From positions 1 to 34,967 of the forward strand of contig NZ_LRUN01000064.1 in NCBI RefSeq assembly GCF_001679645.1: DNA of 34,967 nt, in the 5' to 3' direction. Positions 1 to 7,441 of the stretch are shown here, in pieces. The DNA comes from Pseudomonas bananamidigenes. Its GTDB lineage: Bacteria; Pseudomonadota; Gammaproteobacteria; Pseudomonadales; Pseudomonadaceae. Every line of letters starts with the position of its first letter. The stretch's first letter is position 1. The notes beneath the pieces were generated by a model that saw nothing but the letters and a program-made list of their open reading frames with translations, made no database searches and was not told the DNA's origin. Made by a program: the position numbers and the translations under genes.

Positions 1-27
1 TGTGGAGCGAGCTTGCTCGCTCCCACA
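1..27. repeat. Single REP element (GAGCGAGC family)
   Basis: A short palindrome in which GAGCGAGC is followed by TTGCTCGCTC, bounded by TGTGG and CCACA. It matches the common Pseudomonas REP core and resembles the arms of the REPINs at 9999-10088 and 24311-24400. Only one copy is visible; a partner may lie outside the window. It sits just past the 3' end of the CAP-domain gene, a typical REP position. Confidence 0.8.
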
Positions 28-50
28 GGACTCAGTGGTGGTTTTAATAC

Positions 51-901
51 TTACTCGCCACCAAACATCGCCGTCCAGTAGATACCGGCGCTGCTCTTCG
101 GATCGACTGCGTAGGCTGCACCCAGTTCGCGGTACTGCGGGTTCATCAGGTTGGCGCAATGACCAGGACTGGCCAGCCAGCCATCGACCACTTTCTGCAC
201 GGTGTCCTGTCCGGCGGCGATGTTCTCGCCGACCTGCTGGCCGCTGTAGCCGGCCAGTTCGGCGCGGTCGCCGGGAGTGCCGCCGTTGCGGTCCTTGTGG
301 TCGAAATAATTGTTGTTGGCCATCTCGCGGCTGTGATCCTGAGCGACGCCACCCAGCACCGCATTCCACGCCAGTGCGCAGCCGCCGAGAATGCCTGACC
401 ACCGCACTGGCGCGGCTGGTTGCGGGCGGCATTGATTTGCGTCAGCAGCTTCTGACCCTCGGCTTGCCCGTCACCCAGACGCGCCGACAGCAGTGGCCGC
501 GCCAGGGTGATGCGCCAGTCGCGGTCGGCGCGGCTGACGCCGATGTCGACGAACTGCGGATCCAGCACCACCTGACAGAAACTCTCCTGGATCGCTTTCA
601 TGGCCGCCACCGGATCCCGAGGACCGTTGAGGGTGATCGCCTGCACGTTGACCATCGGGTAACTGGCGCTGGCCATGGCCTGCTGCAGATCGACCATGCC
701 ACTGGCCGGCAGACGCAGGCGCGGATCGGCCGACAACGGCGGCAATTCGCTGGATGCCTGCGAGCCGCAGCGCTGGGGCTGGCTGCGGTAGCTGTTGATC
801 GACTCGATCAATTGCGACTCGTCGCCGGCCATGGCCGAAGCGGCCAGCGCCAGGCCCGTGGTCAACGCGGCGAATCGCAGAACGGATGGCATGAAGCGCA
901 T
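51..901 (-). pseudogene. Secreted CAP (SCP/PR1-like) domain protein, interrupted by a single-base frameshift
   Basis: The start at 901 is chosen because AAGGGAG lies 7 nt upstream and the product opens with a signal peptide (MRFMPSVLRF..AASAMA). The frame is open to about position 376, then continues in another frame to a TAA at 51-53. Adding one base near 376-377 (GCGCACTGG to GCGCCACTGG on the coding strand) restores a 283-residue protein. Its C-terminal half is a canonical CAP domain with HSREMANNNYFDH, GENIAAG and SPGHCANLMNP. The N-terminal half is a diverged copy: both halves open with an IN..R.QP..CG.QA motif. CAP proteins are extracytoplasmic; the bacterial role is poorly defined. The break may be real or a sequencing error, since both sides look fully conserved. 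Confidence 0.75.
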
Positions 902-1103
902 GGAAATCTCCCTTGGGCTGAGTGCGCCCATGATGCGCGAAACGCCCCGGGGGCGCGCAATGTCTTTTTTCTTCATCAAAGGGTTCCGGTAGCGGAACGT
1001 TGTGCCGGATTCTGCCGTCTACAATCTCCGAAGTCCCCGGATTCCGGGCGTTTCAGCCACGTAACACGTTGCCCGCAACGGGCGCTGCCGGAAGAGATCG
1101 AAC
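902..1103. promoter_or_regulatory. Divergent intergenic region between the CAP gene and the SleB-type gene
   Basis: This 202-bp gap must carry the promoters of both outward-facing genes. It contains a perfect inverted repeat GTTCCG-GTAG-CGGAAC at 983-998, a candidate operator, and a GC-rich palindromic stretch (CGCCCCGGGGGCG) near 942-955. No convincing -35/-10 pair was identified. Assignment as regulatory rests on position and the inverted repeat only. Confidence 0.35.
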
Positions 1104-1724
1104 ATGAAAATGCACGGGATGATCTGCTGTCTTGTGTTGACCCTGCTGAGCGGTGCGGTGCTGGCCACCGATCAGGCGCCGATCAAGGAAAAGGCCGAAG
1201 CAAAAGCCGAGGTACTGGAAGAAAAAGCCGCCGACAAACCCGGTGCGCCCCCCGCGCCGAAGTCCGAAGCGATCACCCCCAGGGAAGTGCAAGCCGTGGA
1301 TCCGTCCGGCACCGCGCCGCTGGATGATCCCATCACCTGTCTGGCGCGCAGCATCTATTGGGAAGCCAAGGGCAAGGACACGGCGGAAATGGAAGCGGTG
1401 GCCAATGTGGTGATGAATCGTCTGGGCCACGACGGTTTTCCGGGCACCGTGTGTGAAGTGGTCAAGCAGGGCTCGGAAGCCAAGGGCTGCCAGTTTTCCT
1501 GGTGGTGCGACGGCAAGTCCGATCAGGTCAAGGAAGACGCGGAATATGCGCTGGCCAAGGAAATTGCCGGCAAGGCCCTGAACCGTCAGCTCCCCGATCG
1601 TACCCATGGCGCGCTGTATTTTCATGACCACAACGTCGACCCGAACTGGGCGAAAAAGTACACCCGGACCGCCGAGACCGGGAAATTCCTGTTTTACAAA
1701 CCCAGGGACGGGGAGGCGCGTTAG
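1104..1724 (+). CDS. SleB-family cell wall hydrolase, exported
   Basis: A 206-residue protein with an N-terminal signal peptide (about residues 1-21), a charged Lys/Glu/Ala-rich linker (about 25-60), then a SleB/hydrolase_2 domain. The domain signature ARSIYWEAKGK carries the likely catalytic Glu87, followed by EMEAVANVVMNR, CQFSWWCDGK and the C-terminal TGKFLFYKP. Family members are lytic enzymes or amidases acting on peptidoglycan in the periplasm; in non-sporulating Gram-negatives they are thought to serve in wall remodelling. GGAAGAGA precedes the start. The gene is divergent from the CAP gene and overlaps the convergent LysR gene by 4 bp (TTAG shared by both stop codons). Confidence 0.85.
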   Translation: MKMHGMICCLVLTLLSGAVLATDQAPIKEKAEAKAEVLEEKAADKPGAPPAPKSEAITPREVQAVDPSGTAPLDDPITCLARSIYWEAKGKDTAEMEAVANVVMNRLGHDGFPGTVCEVVKQGSEAKGCQFSWWCDGKSDQVKEDAEYALAKEIAGKALNRQLPDRTHGALYFHDHNVDPNWAKKYTRTAETGKFLFYKPRDGEAR

Positions 1725-2608
1725 GCGCAGACCTCTCGCACACAATTGCGCAACCAGCGATGCGCCGGGTCGGCGTCCATGCGGGGGTGCCACAGCATCG
1801 ACACGCTGATGTCCGGCATGCGCAACGGCAGGTCGAAACTGAACAGGCCCGCTCGCAGTTTGCTGGTGTGACGCTGCGGAACGGTGGCGATCAGGTCGGA
1901 TTCTCGGACCAGCGTCAGCGCCGCCGAAAAACCGCCGAACGAGGTGACGATATCCCGCGTCAGGCCCAGGGCGAGCAACGCTTCGTCCACCGGACCGCTG
2001 CTGCGCCCGCGCCGTGACACCAGAATGTGCTGGCCCGAAGCGAAGCGTCTGGCGCTCACCTTGCCGCTGCTCAACGGATGTCCTTCACGCACCACACCGA
2101 TCCACTGATCGCGGAACAGGATGCGACTGTGCAGCGTCGGGTCGGTGCTGTCATCGACCACACCGGTCTCCAGATCCACCCGGCCTGTGCGCAGCAACGT
2201 GCTGTCCTTGTCGGCCTTTTGCACAAAGCGCAGGCGCACATGGGGTGCTTCCTCGGCGATGCGGGCGAGCAGGGCGGCGGCGAAGGTTTCGACAAAACCG
2301 TCGGTGTTGCGCAGGGTAAAGGTGCGGCGTAACTGGCCGGGATCGAGCACTGCTGCCGGACGCAGTACTGCCTCGGCTTCCTGCACCAGATAACCGACCC
2401 GGTCGCGCAACTCCAGCGCCCGCGGCGTCGGCACCAGTCCGCGCCCGGCGCGCACCAGCAACGGGTCCCCGGTGGTCTCCCGCAACCGGGCCAGCGCCCG
2501 GCTCATGGCGGACGGGCTCAGCCCCAGGCGTGTGGCGGCGCGGGCGACGCTGCCTTCGCTCAGCAGCACGTCGAGGGTGATCAACAGGTTCAGATCGGGT
2601 GCATTCAT
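1721..2608 (-). CDS. LysR-family transcriptional regulator
   Basis: A 295-residue regulator with an N-terminal winged helix-turn-helix (LLITLDVLLSEGSVARAATRLGLSPSAMSRALARLRE, given here only as residues about 6-39) and a C-terminal effector-binding domain of the NahR/LinR-like type. The start is placed at the Met of MNAPDLNLL; a Met five codons upstream (2623) is possible and neither has a strong ribosome binding site. It is transcribed away from the DHA2 exporter with about 100 bp between the genes, the usual arrangement for a LysR protein controlling its neighbour. The inducer is unknown. Confidence 0.88.
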   Translation of the reverse strand: MNAPDLNLLITLDVLLSEGSVARAATRLGLSPSAMSRALARLRETTGDPLLVRAGRGLVPTPRALELRDRVGYLVQEAEAVLRPAAVLDPGQLRRTFTLRNTDGFVETFAAALLARIAEEAPHVRLRFVQKADKDSTLLRTGRVDLETGVVDDSTDPTLHSRILFRDQWIGVVREGHPLSSGKVSARRFASGQHILVSRRGRSSGPVDEALLALGLTRDIVTSFGGFSAALTLVRESDLIATVPQRHTSKLRAGLFSFDLPLRMPDISVSMLWHPRMDADPAHRWLRNCVREVCA

Positions 2609-2711
2609 GACATGGCGTTTCATGCAGGTATTGAGTGCAAAGCATGCGTCTTGCGCCGTGTATTGTCGAGGCTCAGGCTATGCCCCATGACTTCTGCCCT
2701 GTGAGCCCCCC

Positions 2712-4112
2712 ATGCATCGAGAACCTCTGAGCCCTTCAGCCCGCTGGGCGCTGAGCAGTCTGGCGCTGTCGATGTTGATGCCGTCGCTGGACACCAGCAT
2801 CGCCAATGCCGGACTGCCGACCCTGGCCGCGGCGTTCGAGGCAACGTTTCAACAAGTGCAGTGGATCGTGCTGGCCTATCTGCTGGCGATCACCACCTTG
2901 ATTGTCAGCGTCGGGCGGCTGGGGGACGGCTTCGGGCGCCGGCGCTTGCTGATGATCGGCATCGGCATTTTCACCGCCGCCTCGCTGGCTTGCGCACTGG
3001 CGCCGAGCCTTGCCTGGCTGATCGGTGCGCGGGCGGTACAAGGCCTCGGTGCGGCGATCATGTTCGCGTTGACCGTGGCACTGGTGGCCGATGCGGTACC
3101 CAAATCCAGGGCCGGCAGTGCAATGGGGCTGCTGGCCACCATGTCGGCCACCGGCACGACTCTCGGACCGTCGCTGGGCGGGCTGTTGATGGCCCATGTC
3201 GGCTGGCAGTCGATCTTTGTGATCAATGTGCCGCTGGGCTTGCTCAATGCCTGGCTGGTGTACCGCTACCTGCCGGCGGACCGGACAGCACGCAAGTCTG
3301 TCGCATTTGACTATCCCGGCTCCGCGCTGCTGATGCTGACACTGGCGGCCTATGCACTGGCGATGACGGTCGAAGGATTCACCCGGACATTGTTGCTGCT
3401 CAGCCTGTTGGGGGCGGGGATGTTCATCCTGGTCGAAAAAAGGAGCAGGGCGCCGCTGATTCACTTGTCTCTGTTCGCCGACGCACGAATCAGCGGCAGT
3501 CTGGCGCTGACCTTGCTGGTGACGACGGTGATGATGACCACGCTGGTGGTCGGGCCGTTTTATCTGAGCCGGGGATTGGGCCTCACCAGCACGCAAACCG
3601 GACTGGTGTTGTCGATCGGACCCATGCTGGCTGCGGTCAGCGGCGTGCCGGCGGGGCGTCTGGTGGATCGTTTCGGTGCGCGGCCAATGGTGCCGGGCGC
3701 ATTGCTGGGGCTGGCCTGCGGTTGTGGTTTGCTGGCGCTGTTGCCGGTGAGTCTCGGGCTGCTTGCCTATGTCTTGCCGATTACGCTGGTGGCCCTGAGT
3801 TATGCGCTGTTTCAGGCTGCCAACAACACCGGTTTGATGGCGGGCGTCGGGCAGGATCAGCGCGGGGTGGTCTCGGCCCTGCTCGGGTTGTCGCGCAATC
3901 TGGGGTTGATCACCGGGGCGGCGGCCATGGGCGCGGTGTTTGCCCTGGCTACGGGCAATCCGACGCGGGCGCCGGCCGCGGTCATCGCCGCTGGTTTGCA
4001 CATGACTTTCGGTGTTGCCACGGCATTGATGCTTGCGGCGCTCGGGCTCGGCGCTTTCACACACTGGCGCCTGGCGTCTCCCGTGCGGGAAAGAACAGCT
4101 CAAAGCAGGTGA
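2712..4112 (+). CDS. MFS drug/metabolite exporter, DHA2 (EmrB/QacA-like) family
   Basis: A 466-residue integral membrane protein with about 14 hydrophobic segments. It carries the DHA2 hallmarks: motif D1 (LDTSIANAGLPTLA near residues 27-40), motif A (GRLGDGFGRRR, about 68-78) and motif C (a Gly-rich stretch ending LGPSLGGLL, about 150-160). These transporters use the proton gradient to export drugs or metabolites across the inner membrane. No membrane-fusion partner (EmrA type) lies beside it. The divergent LysR gene is its likely regulator. The last 56 bp overlap the convergent sensor-kinase gene. Confidence 0.88.
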   Translation: MHREPLSPSARWALSSLALSMLMPSLDTSIANAGLPTLAAAFEATFQQVQWIVLAYLLAITTLIVSVGRLGDGFGRRRLLMIGIGIFTAASLACALAPSLAWLIGARAVQGLGAAIMFALTVALVADAVPKSRAGSAMGLLATMSATGTTLGPSLGGLLMAHVGWQSIFVINVPLGLLNAWLVYRYLPADRTARKSVAFDYPGSALLMLTLAAYALAMTVEGFTRTLLLLSLLGAGMFILVEKRSRAPLIHLSLFADARISGSLALTLLVTTVMMTTLVVGPFYLSRGLGLTSTQTGLVLSIGPMLAAVSGVPAGRLVDRFGARPMVPGALLGLACGCGLLALLPVSLGLLAYVLPITLVALSYALFQAANNTGLMAGVGQDQRGVVSALLGLSRNLGLITGAAAMGAVFALATGNPTRAPAAVIAAGLHMTFGVATALMLAALGLGAFTHWRLASPVRERTAQSR

Positions 4113-5472
4113 CGCCCTCAACGCTGCTGACGCTGTAGCGACCCTGATGCAATTGCATGATGGTCGCCACGATCGAAAGGCCCAGACCGTTGGATTGGGC
4201 TGAACGCTCGCGGGACGGGTCGGCGCGGTAGAAGCGTTCGAACAGCCGCGACAGATGCTCGGGAGCAATCGTCGCTCCGTGATTGCGTACCCGCAGGTAA
4301 CTGCCATCGGGTTCGGCCATGGCTTCGACCTCTAGCGTCGAGTCCGGCGCACCATACTTGATCGCGTTGGCGCACAGATTGGCCAGGGCCCGGCGCAGCA
4401 GCATCGGTTCGGCCCAGATCACGCCGCTGCCATGGGCCTCGATGCTGATGCCGACATCGGCGGCCAGGCCTTCGAAGTAATCGGCAATGCGCTGCATCTC
4501 ATCACCTGCGTCCAGTTCCTGACGCTGGCTGAGGGCCGTGGCCGGGTCGGTGCGGGCGAGAAACAGCATGTTGTCGAGCATGCGCGCCAGGCGTTCGAGT
4601 TCTTCGACGTTGGAGGCGAGCAACTGCTGATAGGCCTCGACGCTGCGGTTCTGTTGCAGGGCGACCTGGGTTTCGCCGAGCAGGTTGTTGATGGGTGTGC
4701 GCAGTTCGTGGGCCATGTCGGTGGAGACCTGGCTCAACTGCGCGAAACCTTTGGCGAGGCGATCGAGCATTGCGTTGAAGGCTTCGATCATCGGCTGCAA
4801 TTCTTTCGGCGTGCCGTGGCTGTCGAGGCGTTCGCCGAGGTTGCCGACGCCGATTCCGTGGGCATGCCGCGCAATCTGCCGCAGCGGCAGCAGGCCGCGA
4901 TACACCAGCAGGCAACCCACCACCGCCAGCAGCAGCGCTGCCAGTGTCGCCAGGCCATACACGCTGAGCCGGTAATTGGCGAGCATCGCCGTGCGTTCGC
5001 TCATCACCTTGGCGATCAGCACCTGCAGATTGCCCTGGTCGCCGGAGTCGATACTGGCCGCCACCGCCGAGAACGGCACGCCGTTGATGCTCGGCAGATG
5101 CTGCACATCGTTGAGGGCCATCACATGGTTGATCGGCACGGCGGGTACGGTCGGCAGGGTCAGATTGCCGGGATTGACCACGAACAAGGGTGGTTGCCCC
5201 GGCGCGCCGATGGTCAGCAGCGCTTCGCGGTTGCCCAGCATGTTCTGAAACAGCGCCGGTTTGTTCTGGATCAGCTCCAGGGTGTTGCTGTCGTTGAGGA
5301 TGGTGCGCAACTGGTCGATGCGACTGACCATCTGGATGTCATCGCGGCGGGTCAGTTGCTCATCCAGCGCGTTGTACAGCGCCGCGCCGAGGCCTGCCAG
5401 CGCCGCGAAGGCGAGCACCGCGAACACCAGCGCCAGGCGCCACGTCAGGGAGTACGTGCCGGCGGTTTTCAT
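4057..5472 (-). CDS. copS: Heavy-metal-type sensor histidine kinase (CopS/CusS-like)
   Basis: A 471-residue inner-membrane kinase. TM1 spans about residues 12-33 and TM2 about 171-191, enclosing a periplasmic sensor of about 135 residues; HAMP, HisKA and HATPase_c domains follow. The phospho-acceptor is His255 in MAHELRTP; the N box (NLCANAIKYG), F box (LFERFYRAD) and G box (NGLGLSIV) are present. The ATG start overlaps the stop of the response-regulator gene by 4 bp (ATGA), indicating translational coupling. The domain plan matches the CusS/CopS/SilS family. Copper as ligand is inferred from the CopR-like box upstream of the operon; another metal is possible. The 3' end overlaps the convergent MFS gene by 56 bp. 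Confidence 0.85.
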   Translation of the reverse strand: MKTAGTYSLTWRLALVFAVLAFAALAGLGAALYNALDEQLTRRDDIQMVSRIDQLRTILNDSNTLELIQNKPALFQNMLGNREALLTIGAPGQPPLFVVNPGNLTLPTVPAVPINHVMALNDVQHLPSINGVPFSAVAASIDSGDQGNLQVLIAKVMSERTAMLANYRLSVYGLATLAALLLAVVGCLLVYRGLLPLRQIARHAHGIGVGNLGERLDSHGTPKELQPMIEAFNAMLDRLAKGFAQLSQVSTDMAHELRTPINNLLGETQVALQQNRSVEAYQQLLASNVEELERLARMLDNMLFLARTDPATALSQRQELDAGDEMQRIADYFEGLAADVGISIEAHGSGVIWAEPMLLRRALANLCANAIKYGAPDSTLEVEAMAEPDGSYLRVRNHGATIAPEHLSRLFERFYRADPSRERSAQSNGLGLSIVATIMQLHQGRYSVSSVEGVTCFELFFPARETPGASV

Positions 5473-6140
5473 GGCTGGGTATCGAAGCGGTAGCCGATGC
5501 CACGCACACTGTGGATCAGCTTGAGCGGGAACGGATCGTCGATCTTCGCCCGCAGGCGGCGCACGGCGACATCGACCACATTGGTGTCGCTGTCGAAATT
5601 CATGTCCCACACCCGCGAGGCGATCAACGAGCGGGACAGCACTTGTCCGGTATGAGTGGCGAACAGTTGCAGCAGGGCGAATTCCTTGTTGGTCAGGGTG
5701 ATCCGGCTGCCGGCGCGGGTGACCCGGCGCTTGAGCACGTCGATCTGCAGATCGGCCATCTGCAATTGCTCGTCTTCGTGAATCGGCCCGCGGCGGGTCA
5801 GGGTGCGCAGGCGCGCCACCAGTTCGGCGAAGGAAAACGGCTTGATCAGGTAATCGTCGGCGCCCAGCTCCAGGCCCTTGACCCGGTCGGCGATGTCGTC
5901 CCGGGCGGTGAGGAACAGCACCGGCGTGTCGGCTTCCCTGCGCAGCCGGCGCAGAACCTCCCAACCGTCCATTTTCGGCATCATCACATCCAGCACGATC
6001 ACGTCGAAGTCGTGTTCCAGCGCCAGGTGCAGACCGTCGGCGCCGTCCCGGGCCAGGCTCACGTTGTAACCCAGTTCCTGCAAGCCGTTGAGCAGGTAGT
6101 TGCCGGCCTTGGGTTCGTCTTCGACGACAAGGATAATCAT
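5469..6140 (-). CDS. copR: OmpR/PhoB-family response regulator (CopR/CusR-like)
   Basis: A 223-residue protein with a receiver domain (acidic residues near 7-9, phospho-acceptor Asp51 in VIVLDVMMPKMDGW, Thr78, Lys100) and a C-terminal winged-helix domain ending with the typical LIHSVRGIGYRF. Sequence style and length fit the CusR/CopR/IrlR group, which activates metal-resistance genes. The gene lies 9 bp downstream of the DUF2790 gene and 4 bp into the kinase gene, so all three probably form one transcript. A TGACA-N5-GTAAT box upstream of that transcript suggests autoregulation. Confidence 0.9.
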   Translation of the reverse strand: MIILVVEDEPKAGNYLLNGLQELGYNVSLARDGADGLHLALEHDFDVIVLDVMMPKMDGWEVLRRLRREADTPVLFLTARDDIADRVKGLELGADDYLIKPFSFAELVARLRTLTRRGPIHEDEQLQMADLQIDVLKRRVTRAGSRITLTNKEFALLQLFATHTGQVLSRSLIASRVWDMNFDSDTNVVDVAVRRLRAKIDDPFPLKLIHSVRGIGYRFDTQP

Positions 6141-6149
6141 GGACGCGCC

Positions 6150-6407
6150 TCAATGGTCATTGGTGCAGCCGCTGCCTTGCACTTGATAATCCAGCACATG
6201 TTCGCGGCCCTGGTGGTCGAGGTAATCGAGCCGTGCGGGGATGACGCCGCAGGTCTGGGAAATATCGGTGCTGGAGAGGACTTTGTCGACATCCAGATGC
6301 ACGTAGAAGCCGTTGGTGTCGTGAATCACCGTGCGCTCGGGCATTTGTGCGGCGAACACGGAACCGGTGGCGAGGAGGGCGGTGAAGGCCAGGATCAGGG
6401 TTTTCAT
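6150..6407 (-). CDS. Small periplasmic DUF2790 protein, first gene of the two-component operon
   Basis: An 85-residue protein with a signal peptide (MKTLILAFTALLATGSVFA) and a DUF2790-type domain: a conserved Asp-containing segment (YVHLDVDKVLSSTDIS), CGVIPARLDYLDHQG and a closing GSGCTND. Two cysteines, in CGV and GSGC, probably form a disulfide. The function is unknown. Proteins of this family occur in Pseudomonas close to copper-responsive regulators, and the PtrA protein of P. aeruginosa may be related (recollection, unchecked). It is the promoter-proximal gene of the operon. A paralogue lies at 14335-14571. Confidence 0.82.
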   Translation of the reverse strand: MKTLILAFTALLATGSVFAAQMPERTVIHDTNGFYVHLDVDKVLSSTDISQTCGVIPARLDYLDHQGREHVLDYQVQGSGCTNDH

Positions 6408-6499
6408 GATGAGTCACTCGTATCGGTGAAGTGGATCGGCAGGTGTGCCGGAACAACTTCAGGCTACCGGGCGATCCGCTCGGCAAACCGACAACTCCA

Positions 6500-6514
6500 T
6501 GACAAAGCTGTAAT
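6500..6514 (-). promoter_or_regulatory. CopR/CusR-type box upstream of the DUF2790-copR-copS operon
   Basis: The sequence TGACA-AAGCT-GTAAT on the plus strand matches the P. aeruginosa CopR box pattern TGACA-N5-GTAAT exactly. It lies 93 bp upstream of the DUF2790 start, within the only promoter region of the operon and downstream of the terminator of the previous gene. This supports both the CopR identity of the regulator and autoregulation. Confidence 0.65.
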
Positions 6515-6531
6515 GAAACCCCGAAAATACA

Positions 6532-6555
6532 AATCCCCTGCGCGGGCAGGGGATT
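6532..6555 (-). terminator. Intrinsic terminator of the L,D-transpeptidase gene
   Basis: A perfect 10-bp stem (AATCCCCTGC / GCAGGGGATT) with a 4-nt loop, 20 bp past the stop codon of the gene at 6575-7288. On the minus strand the stem is followed by TGTATTTT, so it fits termination of that gene before the metal-sensing operon begins. Confidence 0.7.
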
Positions 6556-6574
6556 GTTTTGCCAGGTGTGGTTT

Positions 6575-7288
6575 TCAACTGCCGTGGGTGCTGAGAATGC
6601 TCGCGATCTGCTGCGGCTGGCAGTTGAGGTACGGCGAGGATTTCAGCCAATGCTGATCCGGGTACCAGGAAAACATGTACTGGCCGTCCTTCAGGCTGTC
6701 GATCACCCGCCGGGCGACTTGCGGACGCACCGCCGGGCAACCCTGGCTGCGACCCAGCCGGCCCGTGCGTTTGCTCCAGAACAGATTCACGTAATCGGCG
6801 GCGTGGATCACGATGGCGCGGTCGCGGGCCATGTCGTTGACGCCCGGCTCCAGACCGTCCATGCGCAGCGAATAACCATGGGTGCCTTCGTAACTTTCCT
6901 GGGTGCGGAACAGTCCAAGGCTGGACTGGAAACTGCCTTCACGGTTGGAGAAGCGCGTGGCGAAGTTATCGCCGGAATTCGAGCCGTGGGCGACCAGGTC
7001 ACGCAGGATCAGCTTTTTCCGTGTCAGGTCGAAAATCCACAGACGCCGCTCGGTGGACGGTTGCGAATAGTCGATGATCGCCAGGTGCCGGGACTGTTTC
7101 GCACCGTTGTTGATCGCGCATTGCATGGCGTTCAAGGCACCTTTCAGCGCCTGGGGATTGAGTTCCGGCGCGGCGTGGGCGAGGCTGTTGTAGAGAACCG
7201 GCGAAGGGGTGCCGGCGGCAAGAACCTGACTGGTCACCAGCCCCATGGCAGCGGCAGTCAGCAGAAGTCGGCGCAAAAACGTCAACAT
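6575..7288 (-). CDS. Murein L,D-transpeptidase catalytic-domain protein (YkuD_2-like), secreted
   Basis: A 237-residue protein with a signal peptide (about residues 1-24). The catalytic motif is split as IHAADY (His162) and GRSQGCPAV (Cys184), the pattern of the YkuD_2 group of putative L,D-transpeptidases rather than the classical YkuD SHGC motif. Such proteins are thought to make or trim 3-3 cross-links, or attach proteins to peptidoglycan, in the periplasm. It is transcribed head to head with a second L,D-transpeptidase gene (7442-9046). On the coding strand, GAGGA before the ATG is embedded in the palindrome AGTGAG-GA-CTCACT, which may affect translation. Confidence 0.82.
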   Translation of the reverse strand: MLTFLRRLLLTAAAMGLVTSQVLAAGTPSPVLYNSLAHAAPELNPQALKGALNAMQCAINNGAKQSRHLAIIDYSQPSTERRLWIFDLTRKKLILRDLVAHGSNSGDNFATRFSNREGSFQSSLGLFRTQESYEGTHGYSLRMDGLEPGVNDMARDRAIVIHAADYVNLFWSKRTGRLGRSQGCPAVRPQVARRVIDSLKDGQYMFSWYPDQHWLKSSPYLNCQPQQIASILSTHGS

Positions 7289-7441
7289 TTATAGTGAGTC
7301 CTCACTGGCTACTTGTTTGGCACTTTGGCTCCTGACGTCCAGTCGTCCCCGGCCCGGCCCGCGAATCGGACCTGACTGTATCACCGCACCTGATGTAAGG
7401 TTGACCGTCAATCAAGACGGCCATGGATTGGAGTAAAGCAG
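7289..7441. promoter_or_regulatory. Divergent promoter region of two L,D-transpeptidase genes
   Basis: This 153-bp region separates two outward-facing cell-wall genes. It contains the palindrome AGTGAG-TC-CTCACT at 7293-7306, which overlaps the likely ribosome binding site of the minus-strand gene and could be an operator or an mRNA hairpin. No clear sigma-70 promoter was assigned. Confidence 0.35.

Noticed and set aside
2..1327. A 441-codon plus-strand frame across the CAP gene
   Set aside because: It is antisense to the signal peptide and CAP motifs and crosses the divergent promoter region; Arg/Gln-rich translation without domains.
2736..4307. A long (523-codon) minus-strand frame opposite the MFS gene
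   Set aside because: Low-complexity Gln/Arg/His-rich translation is typical of the antisense of a GC-rich membrane protein gene; it has no ribosome binding site or domain.
4057..6153. One 698-codon minus-strand frame covering kinase and regulator
   Set aside because: The part upstream of 5472 is an out-of-frame reading of the response-regulator gene; the kinase has its own ATG overlapping the regulator stop.
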